DNA from: Clostridiales bacterium
GTDB taxonomy: Bacteria; Bacillota; Clostridia; Christensenellales; Aristaeellaceae
Assembly (NCBI GenBank): GCA_012513645.1
Contig: JAAZBU010000018.1
Coordinates: forward strand, 1 to 48,256
Direction: 5' to 3'
DNA: 48,256 bases
Part shown: positions 9,321-19,197 of the stretch, in pieces
Numbering within the stretch: the stretch's first letter is position 1
How the letters are laid out: every line of letters begins with the position of its first letter
Notes under the pieces: generated by a model
Told to the model about the DNA's origin: nothing
Databases searched by the model: none
What the model saw: only the letters and a program-made list of their open reading frames with translations
Position numbers and translations under genes: made by a program

Positions 9321-9374
9321 TGACACGTGCCTTGAAATCAACAGGTGTTAACATTTATTTCACAGGAGGATTGC

Positions 9375-11426
9375 ATGCTGAAACTGAGCGAATGGATCCT
9401 GCGGCATCGCAAGGCGGTTCTCTGGATTGCCTTGATTTGCTGTGTGGTCAGCGTATTCGCCATGCGCTACGTCAACATCAACTACAACATGGCGGACTAT
9501 CTGCCCGCCTCTTCGCCGTCGGCAAAGGCGCTTCAAATGGCGGGCAGTGGCCTGCCCAATATGCAGGTGTATGTGCCGGGCGTCTCGCCCCAGGGCGCGC
9601 TGGAGGTCAAGCAGCGCCTGCGGGAAGTGCCCAAGGTGCAGGATGTGCTGTGGCTGGACGACGCCGTGGACATGCGCGGCACGCCGTGGGAGGTCATCCC
9701 CCAGGCAACGCGCGACGGCTACTACGCCCAGGGCGGGGCGCTTTTCCAGGTCACGGTGGGCTATCAGGATGCGGCCTCCGTCTTCCAGGCGGTGCAAAGC
9801 CTATACCCGGATGCCATCTATAAGGGCGAGGCCCCCAACCAGGCACGGCTGCAGACGGTCACCATGGGTGAAATTGCCTCCATCATGTACTATGTGGTGC
9901 CCATTGTGCTGCTGATTTTGCTGCTGAGCACCAGCCATTGGTTTGAGCCGCTGCTGTTCATGCTGGTGATCGGCGTTGCCATCGTCATCAACGAGGGAAC
10001 CAACATCATCTTTGGCGAGATTTCCTTCGTCACCCAGGCATGCTCGGCGGTGCTGCAGTTAGCGGTATCCATCGACTATGCAGTATTCCTGCTGCACCGC
10101 TTTGCCGAATACCGTGAGCAGGGCATGAACGCGGTGGACGCCATGAAGATGGCCATGCAAAAGGCCGCCAGCGCCATTGCCGCCAGCGCCATGACCACGG
10201 TCTTCGGCTTCCTGGCGCTGCTGGTGATGGGCTTTGGCCTGGGCAAGGATATGGGCCTGGTGCTGGCCAAGGGTGTGATGCTCAGCTACCTGAGCGTGGT
10301 GATTGTGCTGCCTGCCGCCGCCATCGCCAGCATCAAAGTAATTGACAAGACGGCGCACCGCCGGCTGCTGCCCAGCTTTGATGGCTTTGGCCGCGCGGTC
10401 GTCCGCTATGGCGCGCCGCTGGCTGCCATCGTGCTCATTCTGTTAGTGCCCGCCTACCTGGGGCAGACAAGGAATGACTTTGTCTACGGCTCCTCCGGCA
10501 TGCATGGGCCCCATTCGGCCGCCCAGACCGAGGCGCAGGAGATCGACCGCATCTTTGGCCGCAACCAGATGATGATGCTCATGGTGCCGCAGGGCAATCC
10601 TGCCAAAACGGCGGAGCTGTCCGGGGAGGCAAAGGCCCTGCCCTACGTGCGCAGCGTGATCTCGTATGCGGAGATGGTGGGCGTGCAGATACCGCCCGAG
10701 GTGCTGCCGGAGTCGGCGCTGAGCATGCTGCGCGGCAATGGGCACGACCGCCTGCTGCTGACGGTGGATTCGCTGGATGAGGGGGAGCGGGCCTTTGCCA
10801 TCGTGGAAGAGGTGCGCGCCCTGGCTGAGCGCTATTACGGCGATGGGTATCATCTGCTGGGCGAAAGCGTGGTCAACTATGATGTCAAGGAGTCCATCAC
10901 GACGGACAACCTCAAGGTGCTGCTGGTTGGCGTGATTGGCATCGGGCTGGTCCTGCTGATCACCTTCCGCAACCTGTCTATCCCGATCATTCTGCTGCTG
11001 ATCATTGAAGGCGCCATCTGGTTTAACATGGCGGTGCCCTACTTTGCGGGCAGCACGCTCAACTATATCGGCTATCAGATCGTCAGCTCCGTGCAGCTGG
11101 GCGCCACGGTGGACTATGCCATCTTGCTGGCCCAGCGCTACATGGGGGCACGCCACACCATGGACCGGAAGGAAGCTGCCGCCTGGGCGCTGGCCAAATC
11201 CACCGGCTCCATTTTGCCGCCCATGCTCATCCTGACCATCGCGGGCTATTCCCTGTCCATCGTCGTCACATCCAACGCCGTCATCAGCCAGATGGGGGAA
11301 ATCATCGGCCGGGGCGCCGCCATCTCGGGCTTCATGGTGCTGATGGTACTGCCCAAGGTGCTGCAGTGGTGTGACGGGCTGATCATGAAAACCAACTTTG
11401 CCAAGAAGGAGGCCCTGAGATCATGA
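9375..11426 (+). CDS. MMPL/RND family transporter
   Basis: MLKLSEWILRHRKAVLWIALICCVVSVFAMRYVNINYNMADYLPASSPSAKALQ; two sets of TM helices with QLAVSIDYAVFLLHRFAEYRE and QLGATVDYAILLAQRY motifs. Confidence 0.92.
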   Translation: MLKLSEWILRHRKAVLWIALICCVVSVFAMRYVNINYNMADYLPASSPSAKALQMAGSGLPNMQVYVPGVSPQGALEVKQRLREVPKVQDVLWLDDAVDMRGTPWEVIPQATRDGYYAQGGALFQVTVGYQDAASVFQAVQSLYPDAIYKGEAPNQARLQTVTMGEIASIMYYVVPIVLLILLLSTSHWFEPLLFMLVIGVAIVINEGTNIIFGEISFVTQACSAVLQLAVSIDYAVFLLHRFAEYREQGMNAVDAMKMAMQKAASAIAASAMTTVFGFLALLVMGFGLGKDMGLVLAKGVMLSYLSVVIVLPAAAIASIKVIDKTAHRRLLPSFDGFGRAVVRYGAPLAAIVLILLVPAYLGQTRNDFVYGSSGMHGPHSAAQTEAQEIDRIFGRNQMMMLMVPQGNPAKTAELSGEAKALPYVRSVISYAEMVGVQIPPEVLPESALSMLRGNGHDRLLLTVDSLDEGERAFAIVEEVRALAERYYGDGYHLLGESVVNYDVKESITTDNLKVLLVGVIGIGLVLLITFRNLSIPIILLLIIEGAIWFNMAVPYFAGSTLNYIGYQIVSSVQLGATVDYAILLAQRYMGARHTMDRKEAAAWALAKSTGSILPPMLILTIAGYSLSIVVTSNAVISQMGEIIGRGAAISGFMVLMVLPKVLQWCDGLIMKTNFAKKEALRS

Positions 11427-12349
11427 AAAAACTGACCGCGCTCGCCCTCGCCGTCCTGCTGCTGACAGGTGCCGCAGCCGCCCTGGGGGAGGTTAAGAAA
11501 AATGAAGTTGTCTACGCCCGCCTGTCCGCCGAAGGCGAGCTGAAGGATATCTACATCGTGAACGCCTTTGAGGCCGATGAGGCCCAGGAGGTAACAGATT
11601 ACGGCCGCTACGATGCCGTGATCAACTTGAGCGGCACCGAGCCCATCGCCTATCAGGGGGATGAGGCCAGGCTCAACTTGCCGGCGGGCCGCTACTACTA
11701 TCAGGGCAACCCCGAGCAAAAACAACTGCCGTGGGACATCGCCATCCGCTACACGTTGGACGGCAAGGCGGTGGAGGACCCCCAGATGCTGTCGGGCGCT
11801 GCGGGCAAGCTGGAAATCGCCATGGATATCCAGGTGCGAGAGCAGCTGGCGGCCTACGCCGGCGGTATGACGCTGCAGATCACCCTGACGCTGGACGGCG
11901 ACACCTGCCTCAACATCACATCTGACAAGGCGACCATCGCCCTGGCCGGCGGGAAACAGACGGTGGCCTATGTGGTGCTGCCCGGCCAGTCGGCCGGCTT
12001 CAGCGTGACGGCGGATGTGCGCGACTTTGCCATGTCGGGCATCCAGCTGGCCGGGGTGCGCATGAACATGGATACCGAGCAGTACCAGCGGGTGAGCGAG
12101 AACATGTTGGCCGGCAACCCCATGGCCCAGGCCGTTGGCCCCATGATCGACAACTTTGTCAAGGCCATGGCCGGCACCGAGGCGCAATCCTATGCCGATG
12201 CCCGCAACGGGGCCATCCAGTCGCTGCAGTTTGTGATGATGACCGATGAGATCGCAGCGCCACCCGCCCCGACTATCGAGAGCCAGCCGGAGGAAAAGCC
12301 CCTGGAGGAAGGGGTGACCGAGCGCTTCCTCTCCCTGTTTGGCGGATGA
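11423..12349 (+). CDS. Secreted/membrane-associated protein of unknown function co-transcribed with the MMPL transporter
   Basis: Signal peptide MKKLTALALAVLLLTGAAAALGEV; ATGA overlap with the MMPL gene. Confidence 0.7.
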   Translation: MKKLTALALAVLLLTGAAAALGEVKKNEVVYARLSAEGELKDIYIVNAFEADEAQEVTDYGRYDAVINLSGTEPIAYQGDEARLNLPAGRYYYQGNPEQKQLPWDIAIRYTLDGKAVEDPQMLSGAAGKLEIAMDIQVREQLAAYAGGMTLQITLTLDGDTCLNITSDKATIALAGGKQTVAYVVLPGQSAGFSVTADVRDFAMSGIQLAGVRMNMDTEQYQRVSENMLAGNPMAQAVGPMIDNFVKAMAGTEAQSYADARNGAIQSLQFVMMTDEIAAPPAPTIESQPEEKPLEEGVTERFLSLFGG

Positions 12350-12379
12350 TTATTTGCATGTGCAAGGTTTGACATTTGT

Positions 12380-12414
12380 CCCCCGTTGTATAATAGATAC
12401 ACGGGGGATTTTTT
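12380..12414 (+). terminator. Intrinsic terminator after the MMPL operon
   Basis: CCCCCGTTGTATAATAGATACACGGGGGATTTTTT hairpin plus T-run. Confidence 0.7.
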
Positions 12415-12432
12415 GTTGGGAAAGGAAGGGCT

Positions 12433-13005
12433 ATGCCTGGATTGAACGCAAACGCGCAGGCTTTTGAAGCGGCTGTCGCCCCCTGGGAGCGGCAGGTGTA
12501 CTTCACCTGCCTGCGCATCATGGGTAACCGGCAGGATGCCGAGGACTGTGCGCAGGAAGCCATGCTCAAGGCCTACCAGGCCTTCTCCGGCTTTCGCGGG
12601 GAGAGCAAGGTCAGCACCTGGCTGTACACCATTGCCGCTCGCTGCTGCATGGATGCCCTGCGCCGTCGGCGCGAGATGGTATCCCTGGACAACCTGCGGG
12701 AGGTGGGCTGGGAGGCCGAAAGTGACGAGCCCTCCCCCTACCTACAGTTGGAGCAGGCTGAACGCCGACGCCTGCTGGGGGAGGCCATCGCCCGGCTGCC
12801 GGCAGAGCATCGCCTGGTGCTCACCCTGTGCGACCTGCAGGGGATGAGCTATGAGGAGGCCGCCCGGGCGCTGGACTGCGCGCTGGGCACCGTCAAAAGC
12901 CGGCTCAGCCGTGCGAGAGCCGGGTTAAAACAACTGTTGACCGCCGATGGGGAACTTTTTCATGACAACATGCGTCCTATGGATGAAGGGAGGGAAAGCA
13001 AATGA
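12433..13005 (+). CDS. ECF-type RNA polymerase sigma factor
   Basis: ALEAAVAPWERQVYFTCLRIMGNRQDAEDCAQEAMLKAYQAFSGFRGESKVSTWLYTIAARCCMDALRRRRE...LPAEHRLVLTLCDLQGMSYEEAARALDCALGTVKSRLSRAR-type sequence. Confidence 0.93.
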   Translation: MPGLNANAQAFEAAVAPWERQVYFTCLRIMGNRQDAEDCAQEAMLKAYQAFSGFRGESKVSTWLYTIAARCCMDALRRRREMVSLDNLREVGWEAESDEPSPYLQLEQAERRRLLGEAIARLPAEHRLVLTLCDLQGMSYEEAARALDCALGTVKSRLSRARAGLKQLLTADGELFHDNMRPMDEGRESK

Positions 13006-14228
13006 CACACATGAACTGTGAACAGTTTTCCATCCTTCTCGACCGGTATCTGGAGGGGAGCCTGAGCGCGGACGAGCGCGCGGCCTTTGAGGCCCACGCC
13101 GGCCAATGCGCCGATTGCCGGCTGCTGCTCCAGATCCGCCGGGACTGCCAAGGCCTGGATGACGACGGCGAGGTACCCGCCAGCTTCTCATCCTCCTGGC
13201 GTCAGGCAATTCATCAACAGGAGGGCATGAACATGGAACAGATCCCCGAGACAAAGAAGCGGGCCAAGCCGCCAATCAACATCAGGCGCTGGGTGGCCAT
13301 CGCGGCCTCGCTGGTGCTGGTGCTTGGCGGCACCTGGCTGGTGGGGCAAAACCAGCCGCGCCATCGCGGCGCAACCAGCGAACAGACTGCCTACAGCGAT
13401 CCCTACGCCGGGGGCACCGGCCTTGACAACTACATGCGCACCATTGACGGCCAGCCTGCCCCGGCTGCCATGAAGATGGAGGCGGATTACGCGGCAAACT
13501 ATTCCGCGGAGGCATCCGCCATCGCCCCCGCCCCGGCAGCGCAAAATGCGCCCGCTCAACCGCAAAAGATGATCCGCACCGTCAGCCTCAACCTGGTAAC
13601 GCGCGAGTTTGAGCAGGACCTGGAGACGCTCAACGCGGCCATCGCCAAGCATGGCGGTTATGTGGAATATTCCGACGTATCGGCCGACCGGGGCAGCCGC
13701 CGCTACGCCAACCTGACCATCCGCATTCCCAAGGAGCAGTTGGATGCCTACCTGGCCGACGCCCAGCAGGTGGGCCGCGTGACGGCCTACACCGAATCCC
13801 AGGAGGATGTCAGCGAGCGCTATGCCGATACCGCCACCAGGCTGGCCTCGCAAAAGGCCAAGATGGAGCGCCTGCAGCAGCTGCTCAAACAGGCCATCAC
13901 CGTCAAGGATATTCTGGAGATTGAAAACCAGATTGCCGATACCCAGTATCAGCTGGATTCGCTCACCGGCGCCCTGCGCGGCATGGACAGCAAGGTGGAT
14001 TACTCCACCGTGCGGCTGTCCCTGCAGGAGGAGGTGCCCACTGCATCCCCCACCGAGCTGACGCTGGGGCAGCGCATTGGCCTTGCGATGTCCGATGCGT
14101 GGGAGGCCATCCAGTCCTTCCTGGAGGATCTGGTGGTGCTGCTGGCAGTCGCCCTGCCCTATGTGCTGGCGCTGGCCGTTGTTATCCTGATCGTCCGATT
14201 CATCATCAAAAGGAGGAAGAATAAATGA
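13002..14228 (+). CDS. Zinc-finger anti-sigma factor with DUF4349 extracellular domain
   Basis: N-terminal MNCEQFSILLDRYLEGSLSADERAAFEAHAGQCADCR zinc-finger motif; RTVSLNLVTREFEQDLETLNAAIAKHGGYVEYSD...coiled coil...TM C-terminus (DUF4349). Confidence 0.88.
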   Translation: MTHMNCEQFSILLDRYLEGSLSADERAAFEAHAGQCADCRLLLQIRRDCQGLDDDGEVPASFSSSWRQAIHQQEGMNMEQIPETKKRAKPPINIRRWVAIAASLVLVLGGTWLVGQNQPRHRGATSEQTAYSDPYAGGTGLDNYMRTIDGQPAPAAMKMEADYAANYSAEASAIAPAPAAQNAPAQPQKMIRTVSLNLVTREFEQDLETLNAAIAKHGGYVEYSDVSADRGSRRYANLTIRIPKEQLDAYLADAQQVGRVTAYTESQEDVSERYADTATRLASQKAKMERLQQLLKQAITVKDILEIENQIADTQYQLDSLTGALRGMDSKVDYSTVRLSLQEEVPTASPTELTLGQRIGLAMSDAWEAIQSFLEDLVVLLAVALPYVLALAVVILIVRFIIKRRKNK

Positions 14229-14920
14229 AAAAAACGCTATTGATTGCATTGAGCTTGGCCTTGGTACTGGCCCTGGCGCTGCCTGCCCTGGCAGCCGAGG
14301 TCACCGTCACCGGCACCGCCACCGTCAGCCTGCCCGCCGACACCGCCTCCCTTCAGGTGGGGGCGACCATCAAGGCAAACACCGCCGCCGAGGCGCAGGC
14401 CCAGGTGGATCAGGTGATGCGCGATATCCTGGCTGCGCTGGACAAGTTAGGCATCGACAAGGCGGACATCAAGACCAGCAACTACTCCGTGTATGTGGAG
14501 ATGCCCTATGAGGAGTATGGCGCCATCCGCCCGTCCGCGCCGGTGTACAATGCCAGCAATATGCTCAGTGTTACCATCCGCAACCTGGAGCAGGTGGCCG
14601 CGGTGATCGATGCCGCCACCACCTCCGGCGCCAACCAGATCTACAGCCTGAGCTTTACCGCCTCCCAGTCGGCCGATGCCTACAACAAGGCGCTGGAGCG
14701 CGCCGTGGAGGATGGGCAGATGAAGGCCAAGGTGCTGGCCCAGGCCGCCGGCAAGCAGCTGGGCGCGCTGGAGGACATGAAGGCAGAGCAGATCTTCGGC
14801 GATGTCTATGGCATCATGAACCGCATGGACTTTGGCGCTGCCGCCTCCGAGAAGGCCGCCATCGTCACCGGGGATGTATCCGTCACGGCCAGCGTTACCC
14901 TGACATATAACCTGGAATAA
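14225..14920 (+). CDS. SIMPL domain (DUF541) secreted protein
   Basis: Signal peptide; EVTVTGTATVSLPADTASLQVGATIKANTAAEAQAQVDQVMRDILAALDKLGIDKADIKTSNYSVY. Confidence 0.9.
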   Translation: MKKTLLIALSLALVLALALPALAAEVTVTGTATVSLPADTASLQVGATIKANTAAEAQAQVDQVMRDILAALDKLGIDKADIKTSNYSVYVEMPYEEYGAIRPSAPVYNASNMLSVTIRNLEQVAAVIDAATTSGANQIYSLSFTASQSADAYNKALERAVEDGQMKAKVLAQAAGKQLGALEDMKAEQIFGDVYGIMNRMDFGAAASEKAAIVTGDVSVTASVTLTYNLE

Positions 14921-14935
14921 ACAATATCTGAACTC

Positions 14936-14967
14936 AAAGGCCCGCAGGCAAATGCTTGCGGGCCTTT
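14936..14967 (+). terminator. Intrinsic terminator
   Basis: AAAGGCCCGCA GGCAAATGCT TGCGGGCCTTT inverted repeat. Confidence 0.7.
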
Positions 14968-14986
14968 AGCAATGGTGAGTCCGGTA

Positions 14987-15691
14987 TTACGCGCGCTTGC
15001 CGGCTTCCTTGATTAGCCAGTCAAACAGGCGCTGCATGGCCGGGTCGTGCGGGGCCAGGTTTTCCGGGTGCCACTGAAGGCCCAGCCCCGGATAGCCATC
15101 GGCAAACTCCACGGCCTCGATGAACCCGTCCTCCGACATGGCGCTGACCTTGAGGCCCTTACCCAGGTCCTTGATCACCTGGTGGTGGCGGCTGTTGACC
15201 GGGCTGGTATCGCTGCCAATCAGGCTGTGCAGCAGCGTGTCGGGGGTGATGCTCACCTTGTGCGCATCGGTGGGCGTATCATTTTGTGAATGGTTGATGT
15301 TCGTGGGGGCCTGGGTGGGGATATCCTGATACAGCGTGCCGCCCTGGGCCACGTTCATCAGCTGAATGCCCCGGCATATGGCCAGGAAGGGCTTGCGCGT
15401 AGAGAGCAGGTAGCGGTAGGTGTACAGCTCCTGCGCGTCGCGCTCGGGCACGATTTCATCGCACTGGGGGATGACTTCCTCGCCAAACTCGCGGGGATGG
15501 ATGTCCTCGCCGCCCGGGAAGATGACGCCGTCTACCTTGTCGATCATGGCCTTCCAGACGGCCTCATTGTCCGTCAAGGGGAACAGCACGGGCAGGCCGC
15601 CTGCGCGGATGACCGCGGTGATGTAGTCGTTGGGTATGTTCAGGCGTTTCCTTTGGGTATCCCAGTTGGCTCCGATTCCGATGGTGATCAT
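14987..15691 (-). CDS. Gamma-glutamyl-gamma-aminobutyrate hydrolase family protein (class I GATase-like)
   Basis: VDGVIFPGGEDIHPREFGE...FLAICRGIQLMNVAQGGTLYQDIP...VNSRHHQ...GLQWHPE. Confidence 0.92.
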   Translation of the reverse strand: MITIGIGANWDTQRKRLNIPNDYITAVIRAGGLPVLFPLTDNEAVWKAMIDKVDGVIFPGGEDIHPREFGEEVIPQCDEIVPERDAQELYTYRYLLSTRKPFLAICRGIQLMNVAQGGTLYQDIPTQAPTNINHSQNDTPTDAHKVSITPDTLLHSLIGSDTSPVNSRHHQVIKDLGKGLKVSAMSEDGFIEAVEFADGYPGLGLQWHPENLAPHDPAMQRLFDWLIKEAGKRA

Positions 15692-15863
15692 AGCGTTCCT
15701 TTCTTGTATGCATATTGTTTTTCCAGTATACCATAAGCGGGGGCCGGAACGAAGGGGTTTGAAGCCTCAAGTATGAGGAAATATTAATTTGTAACCCCTT
15801 TGGCCTTATGATATACTTCGCTTGTAGGTTCAAGGCTTTATTACGGTTGCGGGAGGATGCGCG

Positions 15864-16583
15864 GTGGCGAAATACAAACAGTCCAAATCCCCTGTGAAGG
15901 GGTGGATATATGGCTTCATCGCGGCAGGCCTGACCAGCCTTGGCTATGCGGCGATTTTTCCGCTGCACAGGTGGCCGCACTACCTGCTGATGGCCGCGGC
16001 CGCCCTGCTGGTGGGCCGTGTGGCGCAGATCATGGGGTCGGGGCTGGATACCTCGCAAAAGGCCCCCTCCATGGATGAGCTGCCCCTGACGGGCGATGAG
16101 CAGGTGGACCGCCTGGTCAAGCGCGGGCAGGAGATCATCGGACAGATCAAGGCCGAGAATGACCTGATCCCCGACCCCGAGGTATCGCGCAAGATTGACG
16201 AGATCGAAAGCGTATCCAACAAGATATTCCGCACGGTGATCGAGCAGCCCGGCAAGGCGCCGCAGATCCGCCGCTTTATGGATTATTATCTGCCCACCAC
16301 CCTCAAGATGCTGACCGGCTATCGCAAGATGGATGAGCGCCGCCTGCAGGGGTCGGAAGCAGTGGCCGTCAAGCAGAAGATCGAGTCGGCGCTGGATGTG
16401 GTGGTAGGCGCCTTTCGCAAGCAGCTCAACACCCTGTATCAGAATGATATCCTCGATATCTCCACCGATATCGATGTATTGGAAACCATGCTCAAACAGG
16501 ATAGCCTGACCGGACAGCAGTTCACCATGAACCGGACCGCCACCGGCGGCCAGGCTCAGGCCCAGGCACAGAAGGAGGAATAA
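15864..16583 (+). CDS. XpaC-like (5-bromo-4-chloroindolyl phosphate hydrolysis) family protein
   Basis: Two TM segments then RRFMDYYLPTTLKMLTGYRKMDER...IESALDVVVGAFRKQLNTLYQNDILDISTDIDVLETMLKQDSL; GTG start with GGGAGG; located before TelA. Confidence 0.85.
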   Translation: MAKYKQSKSPVKGWIYGFIAAGLTSLGYAAIFPLHRWPHYLLMAAAALLVGRVAQIMGSGLDTSQKAPSMDELPLTGDEQVDRLVKRGQEIIGQIKAENDLIPDPEVSRKIDEIESVSNKIFRTVIEQPGKAPQIRRFMDYYLPTTLKMLTGYRKMDERRLQGSEAVAVKQKIESALDVVVGAFRKQLNTLYQNDILDISTDIDVLETMLKQDSLTGQQFTMNRTATGGQAQAQAQKEE

Positions 16584-16585
16584 CC

Positions 16586-17830
16586 ATGTCAGAACATAAG
16601 GACATCCCCCAGGCCACCGAAAATCAGGACACCCAGGAGCGCCTGCGCGCCATGGCCGAGGCCCAGCTGGAGCCCGTGCCCGTGCTCACGCTGACCCCCA
16701 GCGCCGGCGACAAGCTGCAAATGGAAAAGGTGATCGACCAGCTGGAGGGTACCAAGGTCAACGAGCCGGTCGCCCCCGATGTGCAGGCGGCCATCGCCAA
16801 GCAACTGGACAGCAGCCTGACGGAGGAGGAGCGCAAGACGGTTGACGCCTTCTCCCGGCAGATAGATATCAGCAACCCGCAGCACGTCATGCTGTATGGC
16901 GCCGACGCGCAGAAGAAGGTGTCCGACTTTGCCGACACCGTGCTGGCCGACGTAAAAAACAAGGATTCCGGCAGCGTGGGCGACATGATGACCAAGCTGA
17001 TCGGCGAGCTGAAGAGCTTTGAGAGCAGCACGGAAAAGCCCAAGGGCATCCGCGGCTGGTTTTTCAGCGCGGAAAAGTATGTCGCGCAGATCCGCGCGCG
17101 CTACGACTCGGTGGCGCAGAATGTAGAGAACATCGCAGGCACGCTGGAAAACCACCAGGTGCAGCTGCTTAAGGATGTGTCCATGCTCAACCACCTGTAC
17201 GACATGAACATCCAGTACTTCCGCGAGCTGACCATGTACATCCTGGCCGGCGAGAAGCGGCTGGAGGCCTTCCGCGCCAAGGAAGTGGCCGAGGCCAAGC
17301 AGCATGCCCAGCAGACCGGCGACGCCATGGATGCCCAGAAGGCCAGCGACCTGGATGCGGCGGCCGACCGGTTTGAAAAAAAGCTGCACGACCTCAAGCT
17401 CACCCGCCAGATCTCCATGCAGATGGCACCGCAGATCCGCCTGCTGCAAAACAACAACGCTTTGCTGATCGAGCGCATTCAGTCCACGCTGGTCAACACC
17501 TTGCCGCTGTGGAAAAACCAGATGGTGCTGGCCATCGGCATGGAGCACAGCCGCGCCGCCATGCAGGCTCAGCGCGCCGTGACCGACATGACCAACGAGC
17601 TGCTCAAAAAGAACGCCGAGAGCCTCAAAATGGGCACGGTAGAGACCGCCAAGGAGGCCGAGCGCGGCATCATCGACATCGAAACGCTCGTGCAGACCAA
17701 CCAGAGCCTGATTGACACCATGAACGAGGTGGTGCGCATTCAGGATGAGGGCCGAAAGAAGCGCCGCGAGGCCGAGCAGGTGCTCGCCCGCATGGAGAAC
17801 GAACTCAAGAACCGCCTGATCAACGGCTGA
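16586..17830 (+). CDS. Toxic anion resistance protein TelA family
   Basis: Central TelA-like sequence: SRQIDISNPQHVMLYGADAQKKVSDFADTVLADVKNKDSG...GWFFSAEKYVAQIRARYDSVAQNVENIAGTLENHQVQLLKDV...LDAAADRFEKKLHDLKLTRQISMQMAPQIRLLQNNNALLIERIQSTLVNTLPLWKNQM. Confidence 0.93.
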   Translation: MSEHKDIPQATENQDTQERLRAMAEAQLEPVPVLTLTPSAGDKLQMEKVIDQLEGTKVNEPVAPDVQAAIAKQLDSSLTEEERKTVDAFSRQIDISNPQHVMLYGADAQKKVSDFADTVLADVKNKDSGSVGDMMTKLIGELKSFESSTEKPKGIRGWFFSAEKYVAQIRARYDSVAQNVENIAGTLENHQVQLLKDVSMLNHLYDMNIQYFRELTMYILAGEKRLEAFRAKEVAEAKQHAQQTGDAMDAQKASDLDAAADRFEKKLHDLKLTRQISMQMAPQIRLLQNNNALLIERIQSTLVNTLPLWKNQMVLAIGMEHSRAAMQAQRAVTDMTNELLKKNAESLKMGTVETAKEAERGIIDIETLVQTNQSLIDTMNEVVRIQDEGRKKRREAEQVLARMENELKNRLING

Positions 17831-17843
17831 GCCGGGAGGTAGC

Positions 17844-18401
17844 ATGCACAAGCGCTCTACGGCCGTGTTGGCCTTTGTGCTGATGATTGCCCTGATAGGC
17901 GCCTCGCTGCTGTGGGGCGCCTACAAGGGCTGGTCCGCCGAGCGCCGGCAGGTGGAGACCAGCATGGGCACGCTGGAGGAGGTGCTGTCCGCCCGCCGGG
18001 AGGTGGGGGCCAACATCCTTACCGTGGCCCGCCGGCATCTGCCGGCCAGCGACCCGCTGCTGGTGTCCGTGCAGGCGGCGCTGACCGATCTGAACCAAAG
18101 CAGCGCCCTCACCCGGCGCGCCCAGGCCAACGAAACCCTGCAGGCCGGCATGAAAAACCTGCTGGACGAGCTGCGGCAGCTGCCCAGCCTCTCGGCCGAT
18201 GAGCGCGACAGCATGTACGTCAACCAGCTGCTGCCCCAGGCCCTGGAGCAGAGCGCCCGCATGACCGAGCAGGCCGAGTACAACCTGCAGGCCGAGCGCT
18301 TCAACCGCAGCTTTGACACCAGCTTTTCGGGCCGCCTGGCCCGCCTGCTTGGGGTGGAGCGCGCCGAACAGTTTACGCCGCCGGAGGGGAGCACGCCATG
18401 A
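17844..18401 (+). CDS. LemA-like membrane protein
   Basis: N-terminal TM followed by helical LemA-like region (GWSAERRQVETSMGTLEEVLSARREVGANILTVA); next to TPM-domain gene. Confidence 0.65.
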   Translation: MHKRSTAVLAFVLMIALIGASLLWGAYKGWSAERRQVETSMGTLEEVLSARREVGANILTVARRHLPASDPLLVSVQAALTDLNQSSALTRRAQANETLQAGMKNLLDELRQLPSLSADERDSMYVNQLLPQALEQSARMTEQAEYNLQAERFNRSFDTSFSGRLARLLGVERAEQFTPPEGSTP

Positions 18402-19195
18402 AAAAGCTAAGCATACTGCTGTGCCTGCTGATGGTGCTTGCCATGACGGCGATGGCCGAGCCTGCCGCCTCCCCCATCCATGATGGGGCGGCCGTCCTGC
18501 AGCCGGCTACGCTGGCCGATGCCCGCACACTGGCCGACCGGGTATGGGCCGCCACCGGCCTGCGCCTGGCGGTTGAGCTGCGCCACTTCCTGGGCGGGGC
18601 GGACCCTGCCGCCTACGCGCAGCGCTTGCTGGCCCAACAGGAGGACAGCGCGGATACCTTGCTGCTGCTGGTCGTCGTGGGGGAGGAGGCCTATGCCGCC
18701 GCGTCCGGTGCTACGGCCGAGCGCACCCTCAGCCGGGAGGCGCGGGACACGCTGCTGTCGCGCAGCTTTCGCCCTGCCTTTCAGGGGCGGGATTATGACG
18801 GCGCGGTCGCCGGCTTCCTGCTGGGCACGGCCCGGCAGTTAGAGGCATCGACCGGCGCCGATATCGACCTGGATGGCCTGTTTGGCCGCAGCCAGTCACA
18901 GCCCCTGCCCTCCGCGGCACCTACGCCCGCTTCCGGCACCCACAAAAGGATTCAGCTGCCCAACCTCAATGACATTCTGGGCGAGCCCATCTCGCCCACC
19001 CGCGATCCTGGCAGCGCGCGCCGCCAGCACGAGCAGGAGGACCGCGGCCTGAGCATTGGCAGCATCATCGCCATTGGCTTTGTGCTGTCGATGGTCTTTG
19101 GCGGCAAAAAGGGCAAGCGCGGCTGCGGGTGCGGCCCCCTGGGCTGGATCTTCGGCGTGTTTGGCCTGTCCAAGTTTTTCGGCTGGAGGAGATAG
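18398..19195 (+). CDS. TPM-domain membrane protein
   Basis: Signal peptide, PIHDGAAVLQPATLADARTLADRVWAATGLRLAVELRHFLGGADPAAYAQRLL...DTLLLLVVVGEEAYAAASG, C-terminal TM and Gly/Cys-rich tail. Confidence 0.72.
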   Translation: MKKLSILLCLLMVLAMTAMAEPAASPIHDGAAVLQPATLADARTLADRVWAATGLRLAVELRHFLGGADPAAYAQRLLAQQEDSADTLLLLVVVGEEAYAAASGATAERTLSREARDTLLSRSFRPAFQGRDYDGAVAGFLLGTARQLEASTGADIDLDGLFGRSQSQPLPSAAPTPASGTHKRIQLPNLNDILGEPISPTRDPGSARRQHEQEDRGLSIGSIIAIGFVLSMVFGGKKGKRGCGCGPLGWIFGVFGLSKFFGWRR

Positions 19196-19197
19196 GC

